From Sequoia sempervirens (lineage: Eukaryota > Streptophyta > Pinopsida > Cupressales > Cupressaceae), in contig VDFB02254869.1 in NCBI GenBank assembly GCA_007258455.2, positions 1 through 64,000 on the forward strand: DNA of 64,000 bases, given 5' to 3'. The notes below the pieces were generated by a model, which was not told the DNA's origin, searched no databases, and saw nothing but the letters and a program-made list of their open reading frames with translations. The position numbers were made by a program, and so were the translations under genes. Of the stretch, positions 45,301 through 58,409 are shown piece after piece (position 1 is the stretch's first letter; each line of letters starts with the position of its first letter).

Positions 45301-45579
45301 CAATATCTTCAACACTTCCTCATGACCATCAAGCCAACTGAAACATAGTAGCTCAACCACACATCCATAGAGAGAAGCTTATCAAAACAACACTAGAGGT
45401 TGACACTAGTAGCTTACTAATGACAACATAATGAAACTAATCAAAGCACCATCAAAGACAACATCAACTTAATACCACTCCTCACACCCTTGCACTAATC
45501 TCATGCTCATACAATTGACACCAATGACAACACCAAATCTTGTTGACATCAATGATAACACCAACTACACATACTTGCA
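42345..45579 (-). repeat. Copia 3' LTR, probably with a nested insert
   Basis: The first 570 bp match 49324-49903. The right end CA at 45578-45579 is placed by the adjoining purine tract (minus strand GACAAAGTGGGAGATAGT, 45580-45597). At 3.2 kb it is long for a copia LTR, which suggests inserted DNA around 43340-44700. The right boundary is inferred. Confidence 0.55.
43340..44700 (-). other. LTR-like sequence within the copia 3' LTR
   Basis: Non-coding, with a minus-strand TATA-like GTATAAATATAGGG at 44261-44274 and internal echoes ('gaaagtttgttacaacactt' at about 44519, near-copy at 44609). It could be a solo gypsy LTR, but no ends or duplication were found. Confidence 0.3.
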
Positions 45580-45597
45580 ACTATCTCCCACTTTGTC

Positions 45598-45940
45598 ATT
45601 GATGGCAACACATGAAGTGAAAAACCATCAACAACAAACAAAACAACTCTGACCATCAATACTCTACTTCATACAAACTCATTATGTTTTTTCTTTCCCT
45701 TACAAAACTAACTCATTAATCTATTTCACATGACTCATTCTCCCCTTTTTTCTCAACTGGACATTTTTTACATTGCTCTCTCTCCCCCTTTGAAATCAAT
45801 GGAAAAGGGAAAATATTTGCATCTCTCATTCTCCCCCTTTAACATTAATCATACCATTTACCACTTCTCTACAATTTCCTTTCCTTTTTTGCTCTGCATA
45901 CTCCCCCTTAGGAGCACTCACCAATAACCACTGCACAATG
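45598..45940. other. Residual copia 3' region
   Basis: No coding sequence. Pyrimidine-rich tracts ('ctctccccctttg', 'tctcccccttta', 'ctccccctta') resemble several copies of a copia polypurine tract on the minus strand. Confidence 0.4.
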
Positions 45941-46437
45941 ACAACTCTAACTCACCTTTACTACAACAATCAATAATAAGTAACCACAATCAAGACTTGA
46001 TCTTTTTCAACTTTGAAGTAGAGATTGCTATCTATGGTACCTTTATTGAATCATTTTTTGTAATAAGTACATGTCTAACCTTGCATACCAAGCTCTAGGA
46101 GATTTCTTCAACCCATATAATTCCTTCTTCAATCTGCAAACCATGTCTAGTTTATCTGATAACTAAAATCCTTCCAGTTATTCTATGTATACTTCTTTTT
46201 CCAATTCACTATTCAAGAAAGTAGACTTCACATCTATTTGATAAACTTTAAAATCATTATGTGTTGCAAAAGCCAAAAACATCCTGATAGCTTCCATCCT
46301 TGCCACTAGAGAAAATGGATCCTAAAATTCTATTCCTTCTACTTGTAAGTAGCCTTTACACACAATCCTTGCCTTGTTTCTTACCACTTCTCCACTCTTA
46401 TTCAGTTTGTTCCAGAATACCCACTTAGTTCCAATCA
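45941..46437 (-). pseudogene. Copia reverse transcriptase, truncated
   Basis: Minus strand: NVIGTKWVFWNKLNKSGEVV, NKARIVCKGYLQVEGIEF, FKVYQIDVKSTFLNSELEKE, DMVCRLKKELYGLKKSPRAW. It stops before the YVDD motif; the rest of RT and RNase H are missing. The SINE at 46458-46602 splits it from the preceding segment. Confidence 0.82.
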
Positions 46438-46457
46438 CATTCTTGTTTTTTGGTCTT
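46438..46457. repeat. SINE target-site duplication, left copy (20 bp)
   Basis: CATTCTTGTTTTTTGGTCTT, identical to 46603-46622. Confidence 0.88.
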
Positions 46458-46602
46458 TTTTTTTTATTCAAGGGGTAAATGCTTTTGACCGGAGCTATGA
46501 ACCGGAATACAACCATTCAACAATACCACCCCAAAGGGGTTTGAACCTTGGTGGCAAGAACAACAATGCCACCTTTAAACCATCACACCATGCCAATACC
46601 GG
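46458..46602 (-). mobile_element. tRNA-derived SINE, 145 bp, inserted in the copia RT
   Basis: Flanked by an exact 20-bp duplication that restores the RT frame context when removed. On the minus strand it starts CCGGTATTGGCATGG, has an A-box-like TGGCATGGTGTGATGG (46579-46594), a good B box GGTTCAAAC (46539-46547) and ends in an A-rich tail (T run at 46458-46465). These are the marks of a Pol III SINE moved by LINE machinery. No LINE was seen here. Confidence 0.82.
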
Positions 46603-46960
46603 CATTCTTGTTTTTTGGTCTTGGGACAAGTTCCCAAGTTTGATTTTTCTCAATCTACATTAGTTCTTCTTCCATAGTCATGTTCCAATACTCATCCTTG
46701 CATGCTTCAATTATTATTTTAGGTTCAACTTTAGAAATTAAACATAGATTTACCTGTTCTTCAATAACTTTCCTTCTTGTCAGTATACCTTTTCTCTTAT
46801 CACCAATGATATGTTCTTTAGAATGATTCTTTTGCACATACTTAGGAGTTTTAGGAATCTTTTTCGAAGCTTCTTCCTCTTTAGTTTGCACTTCTTTTTC
46901 CTTAGCTTTTTCTTCTTCTCTACAAGAAGACTCATTTGTTTCATATCCATCTATCACCAT
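46603..46960 (-). pseudogene. Copia integrase-RT connection
   Basis: Begins (at 46603-46622) with the right copy of the SINE duplication. Contains EACKDEYWNMTMEEELM and the Glu/Lys-rich spacer typical between copia integrase and RT. Same frame as the RT fragment, with stops. Confidence 0.7.
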
Positions 46961-46999
46961 TGAATTCTTCTGTAGGTATTCATCAACCTTGACACTTGC

Positions 47000-48182
47000 A
47001 CTCTCAACAATATTTCCCAGCCTCTTGTTGTAGCACTAGTAAGCTTTGCTTTTAGTAAAATATCCAAGGAATATACCTTCATCAGATCTTGCATCAAGCT
47101 TTCCTAAGTTTTCTTCATCTCTTCTAATATAGCATTTTCTTACAAACACTTTGAAGTATTTAACAATAGGAATCCTTCCATACCATATCTCATAGGGAGT
47201 ATTTGTGTTTTTTTTCTCTTGCTTGCACTCTATTAAGTATGTAAACAATAGTATGCATTGCTTCTCTCCAATAGACTTTCAATATATTTTATTCTTTCAT
47301 CATTTTCCTTGCAGCTTCTTGAACAATCCTATTCTTTCTTTCAACCACTCCATTTTGCAAGGGATTCTTAGGGGCAGATAAATGCCTATTTATTCCATGA
47401 TTCTCAAAAAATATATTGAACTCATTGGAGGTGAAATTCCACCTTTGTCAGACCTCAAGTAGTTTATTTTCATGTCCATTTCATTATCAACCATAACTTT
47501 GAATGCTTTAAACTTATCTAGAGCTTTTGATTTTTTTTTTTAGAAATGTAACCCATGTCATTTTAGAATAATCATCAATCAATAGCATAAAATACGTGTC
47601 ACCTTGAAGACTTCTTACTCTAGTAGGACCGCAAATATCTATATCCACCAATTCCAATAGTTTGATAGAAGATTTTTCTTTGAATTTGAAACTTCTTCTT
47701 GATTTCTTTCCAATTTGACATTCCTTATAGACAACATTGATAGGCCTTGTAATCTTTGGTGGATCTCTCACAACTTGAACTGAACTTATTCTCACTAGGC
47801 TATCAAAATTGATTTGACACATTCTTCTATGCCATGGCCAAATCTCATTGATCTGAGTCATGTAACAATAACCATTAGCACCTTTGAGGTGATATAAATT
47901 TTCATCTATCATTCTACTAGCAATAATCACATTTTTAAAGCCTTTTTTGATCTCACAACCATCATCCTGAAGCATAATATTGTATCCTTTGCTACAATTT
48001 TTTCCAACACTCAAGAGGTTATGTCTTAAACCCTTAACATAAAGAACACCATCAATGTTATGCTTTCCATCAAAATTGATTGAATCTTTTCCACATATCT
48101 TAGCAGAAGTATCATCACCAAACCTAACAAGCCCTCCTTCATATTTTTCAAGTTTAACAAACTTACTCTTGTCAGCAGTCAT
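47000..48182 (-). pseudogene. Copia integrase
   Basis: WPWHRRMCQINFDSLVRI is a worn zinc-binding start, followed by LLELVDIDICGPTRV (catalytic Asp), FMLLIDDYSKMTWV, then after a frameshift near 47510 LRSDKGG (Asp), KMEWLKERIG (Glu), and NTPYEIWYGRIPIVKYFKVF with GIFLGYFTKSKAY. Zinc ligands are partly lost. Confidence 0.82.
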
Positions 48183-49262
48183 ATGATTAGAGCATCTACT
48201 ATCAATGATCTAGTAGTTCTTCTCCTGTCTAGCATGAAATTCAGACACCAAAGTGCCTTCAGTATTAGTACTTTCTTTTGGAGCCCTTTCCTTGACACAT
48301 CCCTTAGAGTTAGTAGAATTAGTTTCATCTTTTGAAGCCATGAACAAGCATTCACCATCCTCATCATCTCCATAATTAGATTCATCATTAGATATACTTG
48401 CATATTCTCTAACATAATAACTTTTTTTAATCATCTTACCTTTGTTCTCCCTATTTTTGTCATTCAAAGCTTTGGTTAGACATCTTGAAGCATAATGACC
48501 TATCTTTCCACAACTGAAACATTTGAAAGGTAACTTACCTCCATACTTTATAGTACCATTTTTCATTCTTCTCACAAAGTTAGCTTCCACATCATCAAGA
48601 TCATCCTAATTTGATTCCATAGACTTCTCTGATTTTCCAGTCTTAAAAGTAGTCTCAAATTTTGCATTACTTGTACCAAATTCTCTCATTTCAAAATTAT
48701 TTAAAGAACTATACAATCGATCTCTGGTATATTGGTTCAAATTATGTAATTCCTCAATAGTATAAACTTTATGACTATAAGATTTAGGAAGAGTACTAAG
48801 TACCTTCTTTACCACTTCTTCTTTCCGTTCACTGCCAAGACCTCTGATGTCGTTGACAACTTCATCCACCTTCTGCAAGTAGCTTGTGATATTTTCATCT
48901 TCAGACATTCACAAGGTCTCAAACATGATCTTCATATTCTACATGTTAGCTTGCTTGACCTTATCATCTCCTTCATAAATGATTTCTAACTTTACCCAAA
49001 ATTATCTACTAGTTTTTAGATTCATAACTTTCACTAATTCATAATTAGCAAGACCACTTAAGAGAGCATACCTTGCTTTACCATTTTTTTCATAGGCCTT
49101 TTTTTCATCATTAGGCTTTGGACCATTTGCAGGTATATTATATCCACTCTCAATTAACTTCCAGATTTTAAATCCAAGAGAAACTAGAAAACCTTCCATC
49201 CTTGTCTTCTAGAATGCATAACCCGATCCATCAAATAGAGGAACATATTTCTTGTGTACCAT
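48183..49262 (-). pseudogene. Copia Gag and protease start
   Basis: MVHKKYVPLFDGSGYAF at 49262, then (after a Trp-to-stop change) KTRMEGFLVSLGFKIWKLIE, the UBN2-like core (ENITSYLQKVDEVVNDIRGL, TLPKSYSHKVYTIEEL) and a zinc knuckle CFSCGKIGHYASRC near 48510. The protease site reads DSRCSNHMT at about 48185-48205, with Arg in place of the Gly of D-S-G. All parts share one frame with in-frame stops. Confidence 0.83.
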
Positions 49263-49306
49263 CCCATATATACCTCAAGCATTTGAGCTTCCTTCCAAGG
49301 AAAATT

Positions 49307-49318
49307 TCTCTGATTCCA
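49307..49318 (-). promoter_or_regulatory. Copia primer-binding site, initiator tRNA-Met type
   Basis: The minus strand TGGAATCAGAGA differs at two positions from the usual TGGTATCAGAGC and lies 5 bases from the LTR. Confidence 0.7.
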
Positions 49319-49323
49319 ATTTT

Positions 49324-49903
49324 TGAATGCAAAAGACAACTGAGAGGGGGGTGAATTAGTTACACCTTAAAACTTCAAAACCCTCACAAATATTTAGATC
49401 CACATTAATTCAATTAACCATTAATATGTTAGAATGACTTATCATGAAAGAAGATAACAAAAATAGAAGCAAAGCAACACCATGCATAAAGAAATACCAG
49501 ATTTACATGGAAAACCCAAGAAGGGAAAAACCACAATGAGGATCAACTCACAATATAGAGTGATAACAATACCAAATACAATAGTGATCATTTTTGGATG
49601 GCTCACTACCCAAAAGAAATAAAGGCTCACTTCCAAAGGCTCACTACGAAAATAGAAAAAAAGATAGAGAAGAGTGTTACAATGAGAAATTCATCTCAAT
49701 GCAACAAAAAGTTCCACCACATCACCAACACCTTAATAGTCTTACTGAAAATTGTAGACAACTTCTGCTCATTGCATCTAGTAATCTAATACATGAAAGC
49801 TCACACTACACTTCATAAATTCACACCTCACAACTCTGCAATTCACGTCATTCACATCACACACTTCTAACTTATCATCCCTCAACAACTCAATTCATGT
49901 TTA
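49324..49903 (-). repeat. Copia 5' LTR, truncated by LARD insertion
   Basis: Matches 42345-42914. It is cut at 49903/49904, after which the TGTTACTC end of the LARD element starts. The equivalent after the gap is 52034-52613. Confidence 0.85.
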
Positions 49904-50339
49904 TGTTACTCATTTTTGTTATTTACTCGAGTTGAGTGAGCTAAAGAGTGTTTATAAACTGAAAGTGAAGTACATTTCTTATCTATCTTCCCTATATTGC
50001 ATTCAATTGTATAAACATAAAAATCAAAGAGATTACAAGTTTTAGTAACAGATTATTGCATTTATACAAGTGCATACAATATTGAAAAGATTTGCACAAA
50101 TATTTCTGAAAGTAATCTTTATTGATTCAAAAGTACATATTTGTCTCACACAAGTCATGAGACTTAACTTGTTCAATGGAATTGAAGAAAAATTTATACA
50201 TTGATGGATTAAGAGAAAATAATTCACATATAGGGGAAGAGGCCAGTCATTGCCTGATGACTGGTTCTGAGTTTGTTGCTTTGTCTTATCTCCTACTTTG
50301 AGTTGTCTTGCGTCCTCCATAGCTTCCTACTCCCAACCC
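49904..50339 (+). repeat. Start of the LARD 5' LTR, contig-end copy
   Basis: Identical to 52614-53049; ends at the N gap. Probably the same locus counted twice. Confidence 0.85.
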
Positions 50340-50439
50340 NNNNNNNNNNNNNNNNNNNNNNNNNNNNNNNNNNNNNNNNNNNNNNNNNNNNNNNNNNNNN
50401 NNNNNNNNNNNNNNNNNNNNNNNNNNNNNNNNNNNNNNN
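50340..50439. other. Assembly gap, 100 N
   Basis: Exactly 100 N, the usual placeholder for a gap of unknown size. Confidence 0.99.
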
Positions 50440-53049
50440 GACAACATTGATAGGCCTTGTAATCTTTGGTGGATCTCTCACAACTTGAACTGAACTTATT
50501 CTCACTAGGCTATCAAAATTGATTTGACACATTCTTCTATGCCATGGCCAAATCTCATTGATCTGAGTCATGTAACAATAACCATTAGCACCTTTGAGGT
50601 GATATAAATTTTCATCTATCATTCTACTAGCAATAATCACATTTTTAAAGCCTTTTTTGATCTCACAACCATCATCCTGAAGCATAATATTGTATCCTTT
50701 GCTACAATTTTTTCCAACACTCAAGAGGTTATGTCTTAAACCCTTAACATAAAGAACACCATCAATGTTATGCTTTCCATCAAAATTGATTGAATCTTTT
50801 CCACATATCTTAGCAGAAGTATCATCACCAAACCTAACAAGCCCTCCTTCATATTTTTCAAGTTTAACAAACTTACTCTTGTCAGCAGTCATATGATTAG
50901 AGCATCTACTATCAATGATCTAGTAGTTCTTCTCCTGTCTAGCATGAAATTCAGACACCAAAGTGCCTTCAGTATTAGTACTTTCTTTTGGAGCCCTTTC
51001 CTTGACACATCCCTTAGAGTTAGTAGAATTAGTTTCATCTTTTGAAGCCATGAACAAGCATTCACCATCCTCATCATCTCCATAATTAGATTCATCATTA
51101 GATATACTTGCATATTCTCTAACATAATAACTTTTTTTAATCATCTTACCTTTGTTCTCCCTATTTTTGTCATTCAAAGCTTTGGTTAGACATCTTGAAG
51201 CATAATGACCTATCTTTCCACAACTGAAACATTTGAAAGGTAACTTACCTCCATACTTTATAGTACCATTTTTCATTCTTCTCACAAAGTTAGCTTCCAC
51301 ATCATCAAGATCATCCTAATTTGATTCCATAGACTTCTCTGATTTTCCAGTCTTAAAAGTAGTCTCAAATTTTGCATTACTTGTACCAAATTCTCTCATT
51401 TCAAAATTATTTAAAGAACTATACAATCGATCTCTGGTATATTGGTTCAAATTATGTAATTCCTCAATAGTATAAACTTTATGACTATAAGATTTAGGAA
51501 GAGTACTAAGTACCTTCTTTACCACTTCTTCTTTCCGTTCACTGCCAAGACCTCTGATGTCGTTGACAACTTCATCCACCTTCTGCAAGTAGCTTGTGAT
51601 ATTTTCATCTTCAGACATTCACAAGGTCTCAAACATGATCTTCATATTCTACATGTTAGCTTGCTTGACCTTATCATCTCCTTCATAAATGATTTCTAAC
51701 TTTACCCAAAATTATCTACTAGTTTTTAGATTCATAACTTTCACTAATTCATAATTAGCAAGACCACTTAAGAGAGCATACCTTGCTTTACCATTTTTTT
51801 CATAGGCCTTTTTTTCATCATTAGGCTTTGGACCATTTGCAGGTATATTATATCCACTCTCAATTAACTTCCAGATTTTAAATCCAAGAGAAACTAGAAA
51901 ACCTTCCATCCTTGTCTTCTAGAATGCATAACCCGATCCATCAAATAGAGGAACATATTTCTTGTGTACCATCCCATATATACCTCAAGCATTTGAGCTT
52001 CCTTCCAAGGAAAATTTCTCTGATTCCAATTTTTGAATGCAAAAGACAACTGAGAGGGGGGTGAATTAGTTACACCTTAAAACTTCAAAACCCTCACAAA
52101 TATTTAGATCCACATTAATTCAATTAACCATTAATATGTTAGAATGACTTATCATGAAAGAAGATAACAAAAATAGAAGCAAAGCAACACCATGCATAAA
52201 GAAATACCAGATTTACATGGAAAACCCAAGAAGGGAAAAACCACAATGAGGATCAACTCACAATATAGAGTGATAACAATACCAAATACAATAGTGATCA
52301 TTTTTGGATGGCTCACTACCCAAAAGAAATAAAGGCTCACTTCCAAAGGCTCACTACGAAAATAGAAAAAAAGATAGAGAAGAGTGTTACAATGAGAAAT
52401 TCATCTCAATGCAACAAAAAGTTCCACCACATCACCAACACCTTAATAGTCTTACTGAAAATTGTAGACAACTTCTGCTCATTGCATCTAGTAATCTAAT
52501 ACATGAAAGCTCACACTACACTTCATAAATTCACACCTCACAACTCTGCAATTCACGTCATTCACATCACACACTTCTAACTTATCATCCCTCAACAACT
52601 CAATTCATGTTTATGTTACTCATTTTTGTTATTTACTCGAGTTGAGTGAGCTAAAGAGTGTTTATAAACTGAAAGTGAAGTACATTTCTTATCTATCTTC
52701 CCTATATTGCATTCAATTGTATAAACATAAAAATCAAAGAGATTACAAGTTTTAGTAACAGATTATTGCATTTATACAAGTGCATACAATATTGAAAAGA
52801 TTTGCACAAATATTTCTGAAAGTAATCTTTATTGATTCAAAAGTACATATTTGTCTCACACAAGTCATGAGACTTAACTTGTTCAATGGAATTGAAGAAA
52901 AATTTATACATTGATGGATTAAGAGAAAATAATTCACATATAGGGGAAGAGGCCAGTCATTGCCTGATGACTGGTTCTGAGTTTGTTGCTTTGTCTTATC
53001 TCCTACTTTGAGTTGTCTTGCGTCCTCCATAGCTTCCTACTCCCAACCC
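50440..53049. repeat. Identical copy of 47730-50339 after the gap
   Basis: All lines compared agree base for base at an offset of 2,710. It carries copia integrase start, protease site, gag, primer site, 5' LTR and the LARD start. Best explained as overlapping contig ends left unmerged. Confidence 0.9.
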
Positions 53050-56000
53050 CTGCATCTGGAAATTGAAATAATGTTAGAGCAGTGCTCTAAGAAATGATGG
53101 TCTCTAACACTACATGTACATGCACCCATGAATGTATAAACTAACACTCAAGTGCATTAAACAAACATGTAAACTATAAATGTCCAAGAAAGCAACATGG
53201 CCATTGAGGCAGACCTAAGGGCACAATCACAAGCCAATTGATAACCTACCTATAAGAGGCATATAACAAGATTAAAAATGGCTTATCAGAGCAATTCAAA
53301 CAATCCCCATAGTTTGACAACAATCAAAAGTAGATTTTCCCCCTTTCACCCTTGCAATCCTAGTAGTAGTGCAAACCCAATTTTTGGCCCTTAAATCCAA
53401 ATCTTTCCAAAACACTTGACAAAAAAATTGTTAATTAAGATACCCTTTTCCCTGTTACACAACATATGTAAACCTCATTACCAACTCTTTTGGACCAGTA
53501 TAGACTTTCAGTACACATACCCCTGAAAAGGCTTCACAATTAGCCCAATTTTTCAAAGAGACCCCTCCAAGATTTCATTCCCAAACCAATACAACCTGAA
53601 ATAGTCTTCATTTATACTTCAAAACAAAGTATTATCAAGTTATTAAGACCCCAAGGGCTTATTTTGATCCCCTACACAAAAACCCTTCTTGTAGCCTAGA
53701 AATCGAGGGTTTTAGAGCACCTTTAATGAAAATACATATTATTGACCCCTTCAATCCACACCAACTACTCAAACATCTTAAGTTAGACCCCTTAAAGCTT
53801 TAGAAACTCTCACATGCCTTCTGGAAACACAACACATACCTCTCATGGGTCTGCTCTATCAATTTTCATGAAAAATTACAACATTTCACCCTAGGGTGAC
53901 ATTCCTCATCCTGCAACTCACTTCCTTTCCACTCAATATTTCAAAGAAACACATTCTAAAATACTTCCAAGCCATGCCACTGAGTGATAGACCAAAACAG
54001 TAAGTAGGTATGGCTTTTTACATGATGGGACCCTCAAACTACACCCTCACTGCCTTACTTAGGCAGACTACAAGAAAATGATAAGAACCCTCTCCAAATT
54101 TGTTGGTAGAACTTCTAATTAGATTCAAAAGTAAATTATTCCCATTTCCTATTAGACACAATAATTTAGGGCATTAAATAAAAGTACGAGCATGTATAGT
54201 GAAAGAACAATACAGAAAACTTGGGAATAATACAAGAACTCTGAGAAATAATAGAAGAATACATTGCTTTATTCAATGAAACTCAATCTCCAAACTCTCC
54301 AACCCCCTCTCAATCCTTTCAAAGGCCTTTAAGTACATTCTCCAATATAAAACTAACCAACAACGCCTCCAACTATCTTATTAAATCTCTAAGACTCTAA
54401 ACTGCATTTTGACATTCTTAATGACTCCTTTAAAAAACTCTTCCTCCCTAAACTCTTATGACCCCTAGAAATCACTCAAGTGGATTTGAAAAGCCTTATC
54501 ACATTGTCAAAGCTCCAACCTTGCATATTCACATACAAATCTAATAAATTTTCCCTCAAAGGCTTACAAGACAACCTTGATGCAAGATGGAAATTTTTTC
54601 ACATTATGTCCACAAAACCTAAAAAATCACCCAAAAACATGACTATTGGTCTTGTTTAGACCTTATTAGTGATGTAAGACCTCAAAACACTAACTCTTAC
54701 CACTTGACCACCCTATTTGCTTCCACATGATCACAAATTAAGGGTGAGGTGTAGGTGCTCCTACACCAACCATCAAGCACATCAAACATATGCATATATT
54801 TTTCTAACTATTTGTTTCATGAGCAGATACAAGAAAATCAATGTTATTGTTTCATCAAATTTCTGCACGTGGGGTAAAATGTGGCTCCCACAAGGATTGA
54901 GCTCAGTGTGCTGTTGTATTGTGCTTTTCAAAAAACAATGAAAGAGGTATGATTGAAGCTTTTAGAGGCCACATAATTTTGTCATATTTCATAGCATGAC
55001 TAGTCTCTAAGAATTGAGAAAAGAAATCATCATCATGGTCACCAAGGTGCGTAGCCATAAGATCTACCATACACATGTGAGGGGGGGTCAGAGTCAAAAG
55101 GAAGTACTGGTGATACAATATTATTGAATATGAAGCTACTGCTCTTTGGATATTATGCTCATGAGATTGGCATCTCTAGTGGAGTAGGATATCCATACAA
55201 ATCAAGAATATCGGAGAACTTCATAATCTTAAAGGGTATTCAAATTCCCAAAACATTTACTTTCTCATGTAAATATGAAAGCATAACTGATATATAATTT
55301 TTTCATGAAATAAAATACAAAAAGTAAAACCCTCATCATCAAAACGGATTCTAAGTCACTGAAGTGTGGATCATAAAATGCATGGCCTTCATAGGCAAGA
55401 ATGGGTTTTCAAAAAATTACAAACCCGAAATATGAATCTGCAGGAGTGACAAAGAGCTAAGAATAAAAAAAATTCAAATCTACAATAATCAAGAGCCAAT
55501 GAACACTCAGTTGTTGGAAGAAGAAGGCCCATATACTATCTTTTATCCTTTCATTATACATGGAAAATAAAGTACATAAATCATTGATTACAACCTACTA
55601 CAGGAGTGGAGGATCTTTCTCCTTACAATCAATGTTGAAAATGTTCCAATAGGGAAATATAATCATCCAAAAGGCATGAAAACATTGAAGCTTTTACAAT
55701 TAGGATAATGCACAATGCCATGAAACAAGTATCACAGCTAGACTAAGCAAGAGGTAGGCCAATCATTATCTTTAGAAATGATCAAACACAAGGGCAACAT
55801 ATGATGCTAATAAAGCATATTGTGCAATGTGTCTCATAAGTTTCTTTCATATTAAGATGAAACACAAGTATGAAGTGGAGAAACCATGATATCTATGTGG
55901 GAGAATGGCTATAATATGTACAGTGCTAGCATATTGAAGATTGCAATATATGATAGTAATAGTGAGCAAAATGTATCAAATAAAGCATTATACCAAGCCT

Positions 56001-57849
56001 CAGCCAAAGTTAGGTACATGAAAATTTTAGTAAGAAGGTAGAAGGGGCTTAAGGTTCCAAAATGTCATACAGGATACAAATATTTTCATTCATAAGAAAA
56101 TTTAAAAAAATACAGTCAATTAGGGAAAGATAATGCAGACTTGTAGATAATCTTCACAGGATTGTCTTTTGTATTTGGGATGACAGAGCATAGTGTTGTT
56201 GAATGTGATCATGTGGAAAGGGTATTGTTTATGAAAGATATAAAAATGTGTAGAGCCTTGGTTTATACCTGTGTTGTGCAATGGAATTAAACCATTTTAC
56301 AAAAACCATTTTTCTTCATAGTGCAATATTTTCTTATGGAACAATGACTAAGTCATCTCTTATTTTAATGGAGATTTTAAAAAAATACAGCCACAAATTT
56401 CGAACCATAGGTAACCCTCGAGCTAGAGTTTTAAAGAAACAAAACTTTCATTTTAATCAAAATACAATGAGCTAGAATATCTATGGAGAAGACAAGCAAA
56501 CCCTCAAATACTTGCAGGGATAACTAAAAGCCAAATGTACAGAGTGAAAGATGAATGGTGGTGCGGGTTTGATTACTTAGAACCCTAAACAAATTTGTGC
56601 AAGTATATAGCTGCGGCCCTAGATTGTACAAGAGAGAATTCATTTATAAAATTCCTAGTAAAATATAGAAAATGGACAAACCACGAGCTCAAATGGAACA
56701 TGTTTTCTACATAAAATAGAGGAAGCAATTTACTGAAATAGAGTGTTACCTAAGCTCGATACTTTTTCTTTTTCATTGAAAATACAAGAATTCTGTCATC
56801 ATCAATCCTCTATAAAATCTTCAAAACTTCACACAAACACCATAGCGGTGCTCTCAGCAACAAGGTGAAGTTCTAGAATTATAGAGCAACAAATAAAATG
56901 AAAATGATGTTTTTGGTTGTTCTGTTTTAGGGTTTTCAACCCTAAACATGTTGATAAGTGACTTAGGCATTTTTCCTTTTCATTTCATTTATTTGCAATC
57001 AAACTAATATATTATATTGTGACCTTGTTGATGCTTTAGAAGTTTGCAAACAATAATACCCTTTGTATGCCATGTATTAAAGTCCCTATGACTTTATAAA
57101 CATTTGCATTTGACTCTCATGGTTGAGTCATGGTTTTTTACTACTTGGAGTGGATGGATATATTGCTTTTGTAACTCATTATTGAGTTAGCTCTAACTTG
57201 GTAATTTTTTGTCTTATGAATTTTGGAGTCCTTTGCAGAAGAGATATTACATTTTGTAGCTCATGACAGGCATGTATATCAGTGTTTCACCTTTGAAATC
57301 AATGAGTATAAGCACTTTACCTTTTCAATCTCTCTATTAAATTGTGTACATTTATATAATTGATGAAATTGCTTGTGAAACTGTTTGATTCCTTGTGGTT
57401 TTGTTTTATCCTAGCACCATTTAGCAGAGAAATATGTATTTTTGTAGGTTGTGAGATGTGTTTAAAATATAGTATTCTCAAGTTGTAAAGTCTTTCTTCC
57501 TACTAGGGGTGTAGCCATATGAACCTTTTCATGAAATGTTTATGCAGAAAACGTATGTGATTGATTTGTGTATGGCAAAGCTTTTGTCATTGACTAAAAA
57601 AGTGTGTATAAACTGTGTTATATGTCTTCTCAGTAAATTTGGTGTATCACCGTAGGGTTTAGTTTCATTTCAAGTACTCTTTCTTACCATTTTCCTAACA
57701 AGTCAATAGAATAGGTGATACCAAGAGGAAGCCGACATTCTCCATAGGTTGACCTCTACTTATCAAATCCCACACTTTGAGAGGTCTTCCCATGTTACAC
57801 TGAAATGTTGAATCTCATATTAAACAAGGTGCAATTTTAGTAGATAACA
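52614..57849 (+). repeat. LARD 5' LTR (5,236 bp)
   Basis: Aligns with 60518-64000 over long stretches, for example 'tcaagcacatca', 'gttgaatataaagctactgc', 'ggatggatatattgctttt'. Compared with the 3' LTR it has about 1.57 kb extra at 53190-54763 and lacks about 0.43 kb seen at 63473-63897. Confidence 0.8.
53190..54763. other. Segment of the LARD 5' LTR missing from the 3' LTR
   Basis: Non-coding. Ends beside a small hairpin, GGTGTAGG/CCTACACC at 54748-54767. It could be an insert in the 5' LTR or a deletion in the 3' LTR; no inserted-element ends were found. Confidence 0.5.
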
Positions 57850-57853
57850 GTTT

Positions 57854-57871
57854 TGGCACATCCGGTGGGAC
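57854..57871 (+). promoter_or_regulatory. Candidate LARD primer-binding site
   Basis: TGGCACATCCGGTGGGAC begins five bases after the LTR end, the expected spacing. The TGG start and spacing support it; the matching tRNA was not identified. Confidence 0.55.
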
Positions 57872-58409
57872 CAAAACTTGTTTCCAGTTCAAGTTTTTTG
57901 CATTTTGGTTATTTTTTGGTGTGTACAACAGTTAGTATTTTCCTTTTGTGGTGTTTTAAATACATACTTGATGACTCTCCTGAATTTGGTTTAGTGGAGA
58001 AGCAATATTACATCACAATATTAAGAAACTGGTGTTTTTCTCAATGTCATCAACCTTTAGAGGTAGTTTTAACAACACCTGGAAACTCCAAGCTCAAATC
58101 TTTTGGTTTCATAGACACAAGTGCTGGTATGTCTTAAAAGAATTTGTTAGTTCTGAGTTTCCAACTCTTTGAATGAAAAAGATGTCAAATTTTTAGGAAA
58201 ATGGTTATTATTACCCTCTATATCATGAGAATGTTGCTTATCAACATCCTTACCAACCTTTTCAAGTTGAGCATACAGCTGGTTATAGTTCAAATCCCAC
58301 ATTTTTTAGGAAAACTAGCATACTCACTATGAATACCACCCACCCAGCCCTGTTGAGCCTTCATATTAGCCTACAAATGATTATCCACATAATCATCCCC
58401 AAGAGCACC
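57872..58409. other. LARD leader
   Basis: No supported gene; open frames here are short and hydrophobic without family resemblance. A Pro/His/Tyr-rich stretch near 58200-58400 may be the eroded start of the following ORF. Confidence 0.4.

Larger units (their letters stand above)
42345..49903 (-). mobile_element. Decayed Ty1/copia element
   Basis: Homologous LTR starts at 42345 and 49324 (both TGAATGCA...AGACAACT), an initiator-Met-type primer site at 49307-49318, and gag-protease-integrase-RT order between them on the minus strand mark a Ty1/copia element. The 5' LTR is interrupted at 49903 by the LARD element, so its right end is outside the window. RT is truncated and RNase H is absent. 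Part of it is repeated after the N gap at 50440-52613, probably an assembly error. Confidence 0.85.

Noticed and set aside
47730..53049. A real tandem duplication of the copia/LARD junction
   Set aside because: Full identity plus a 100-N gap is better explained by unmerged contig ends.
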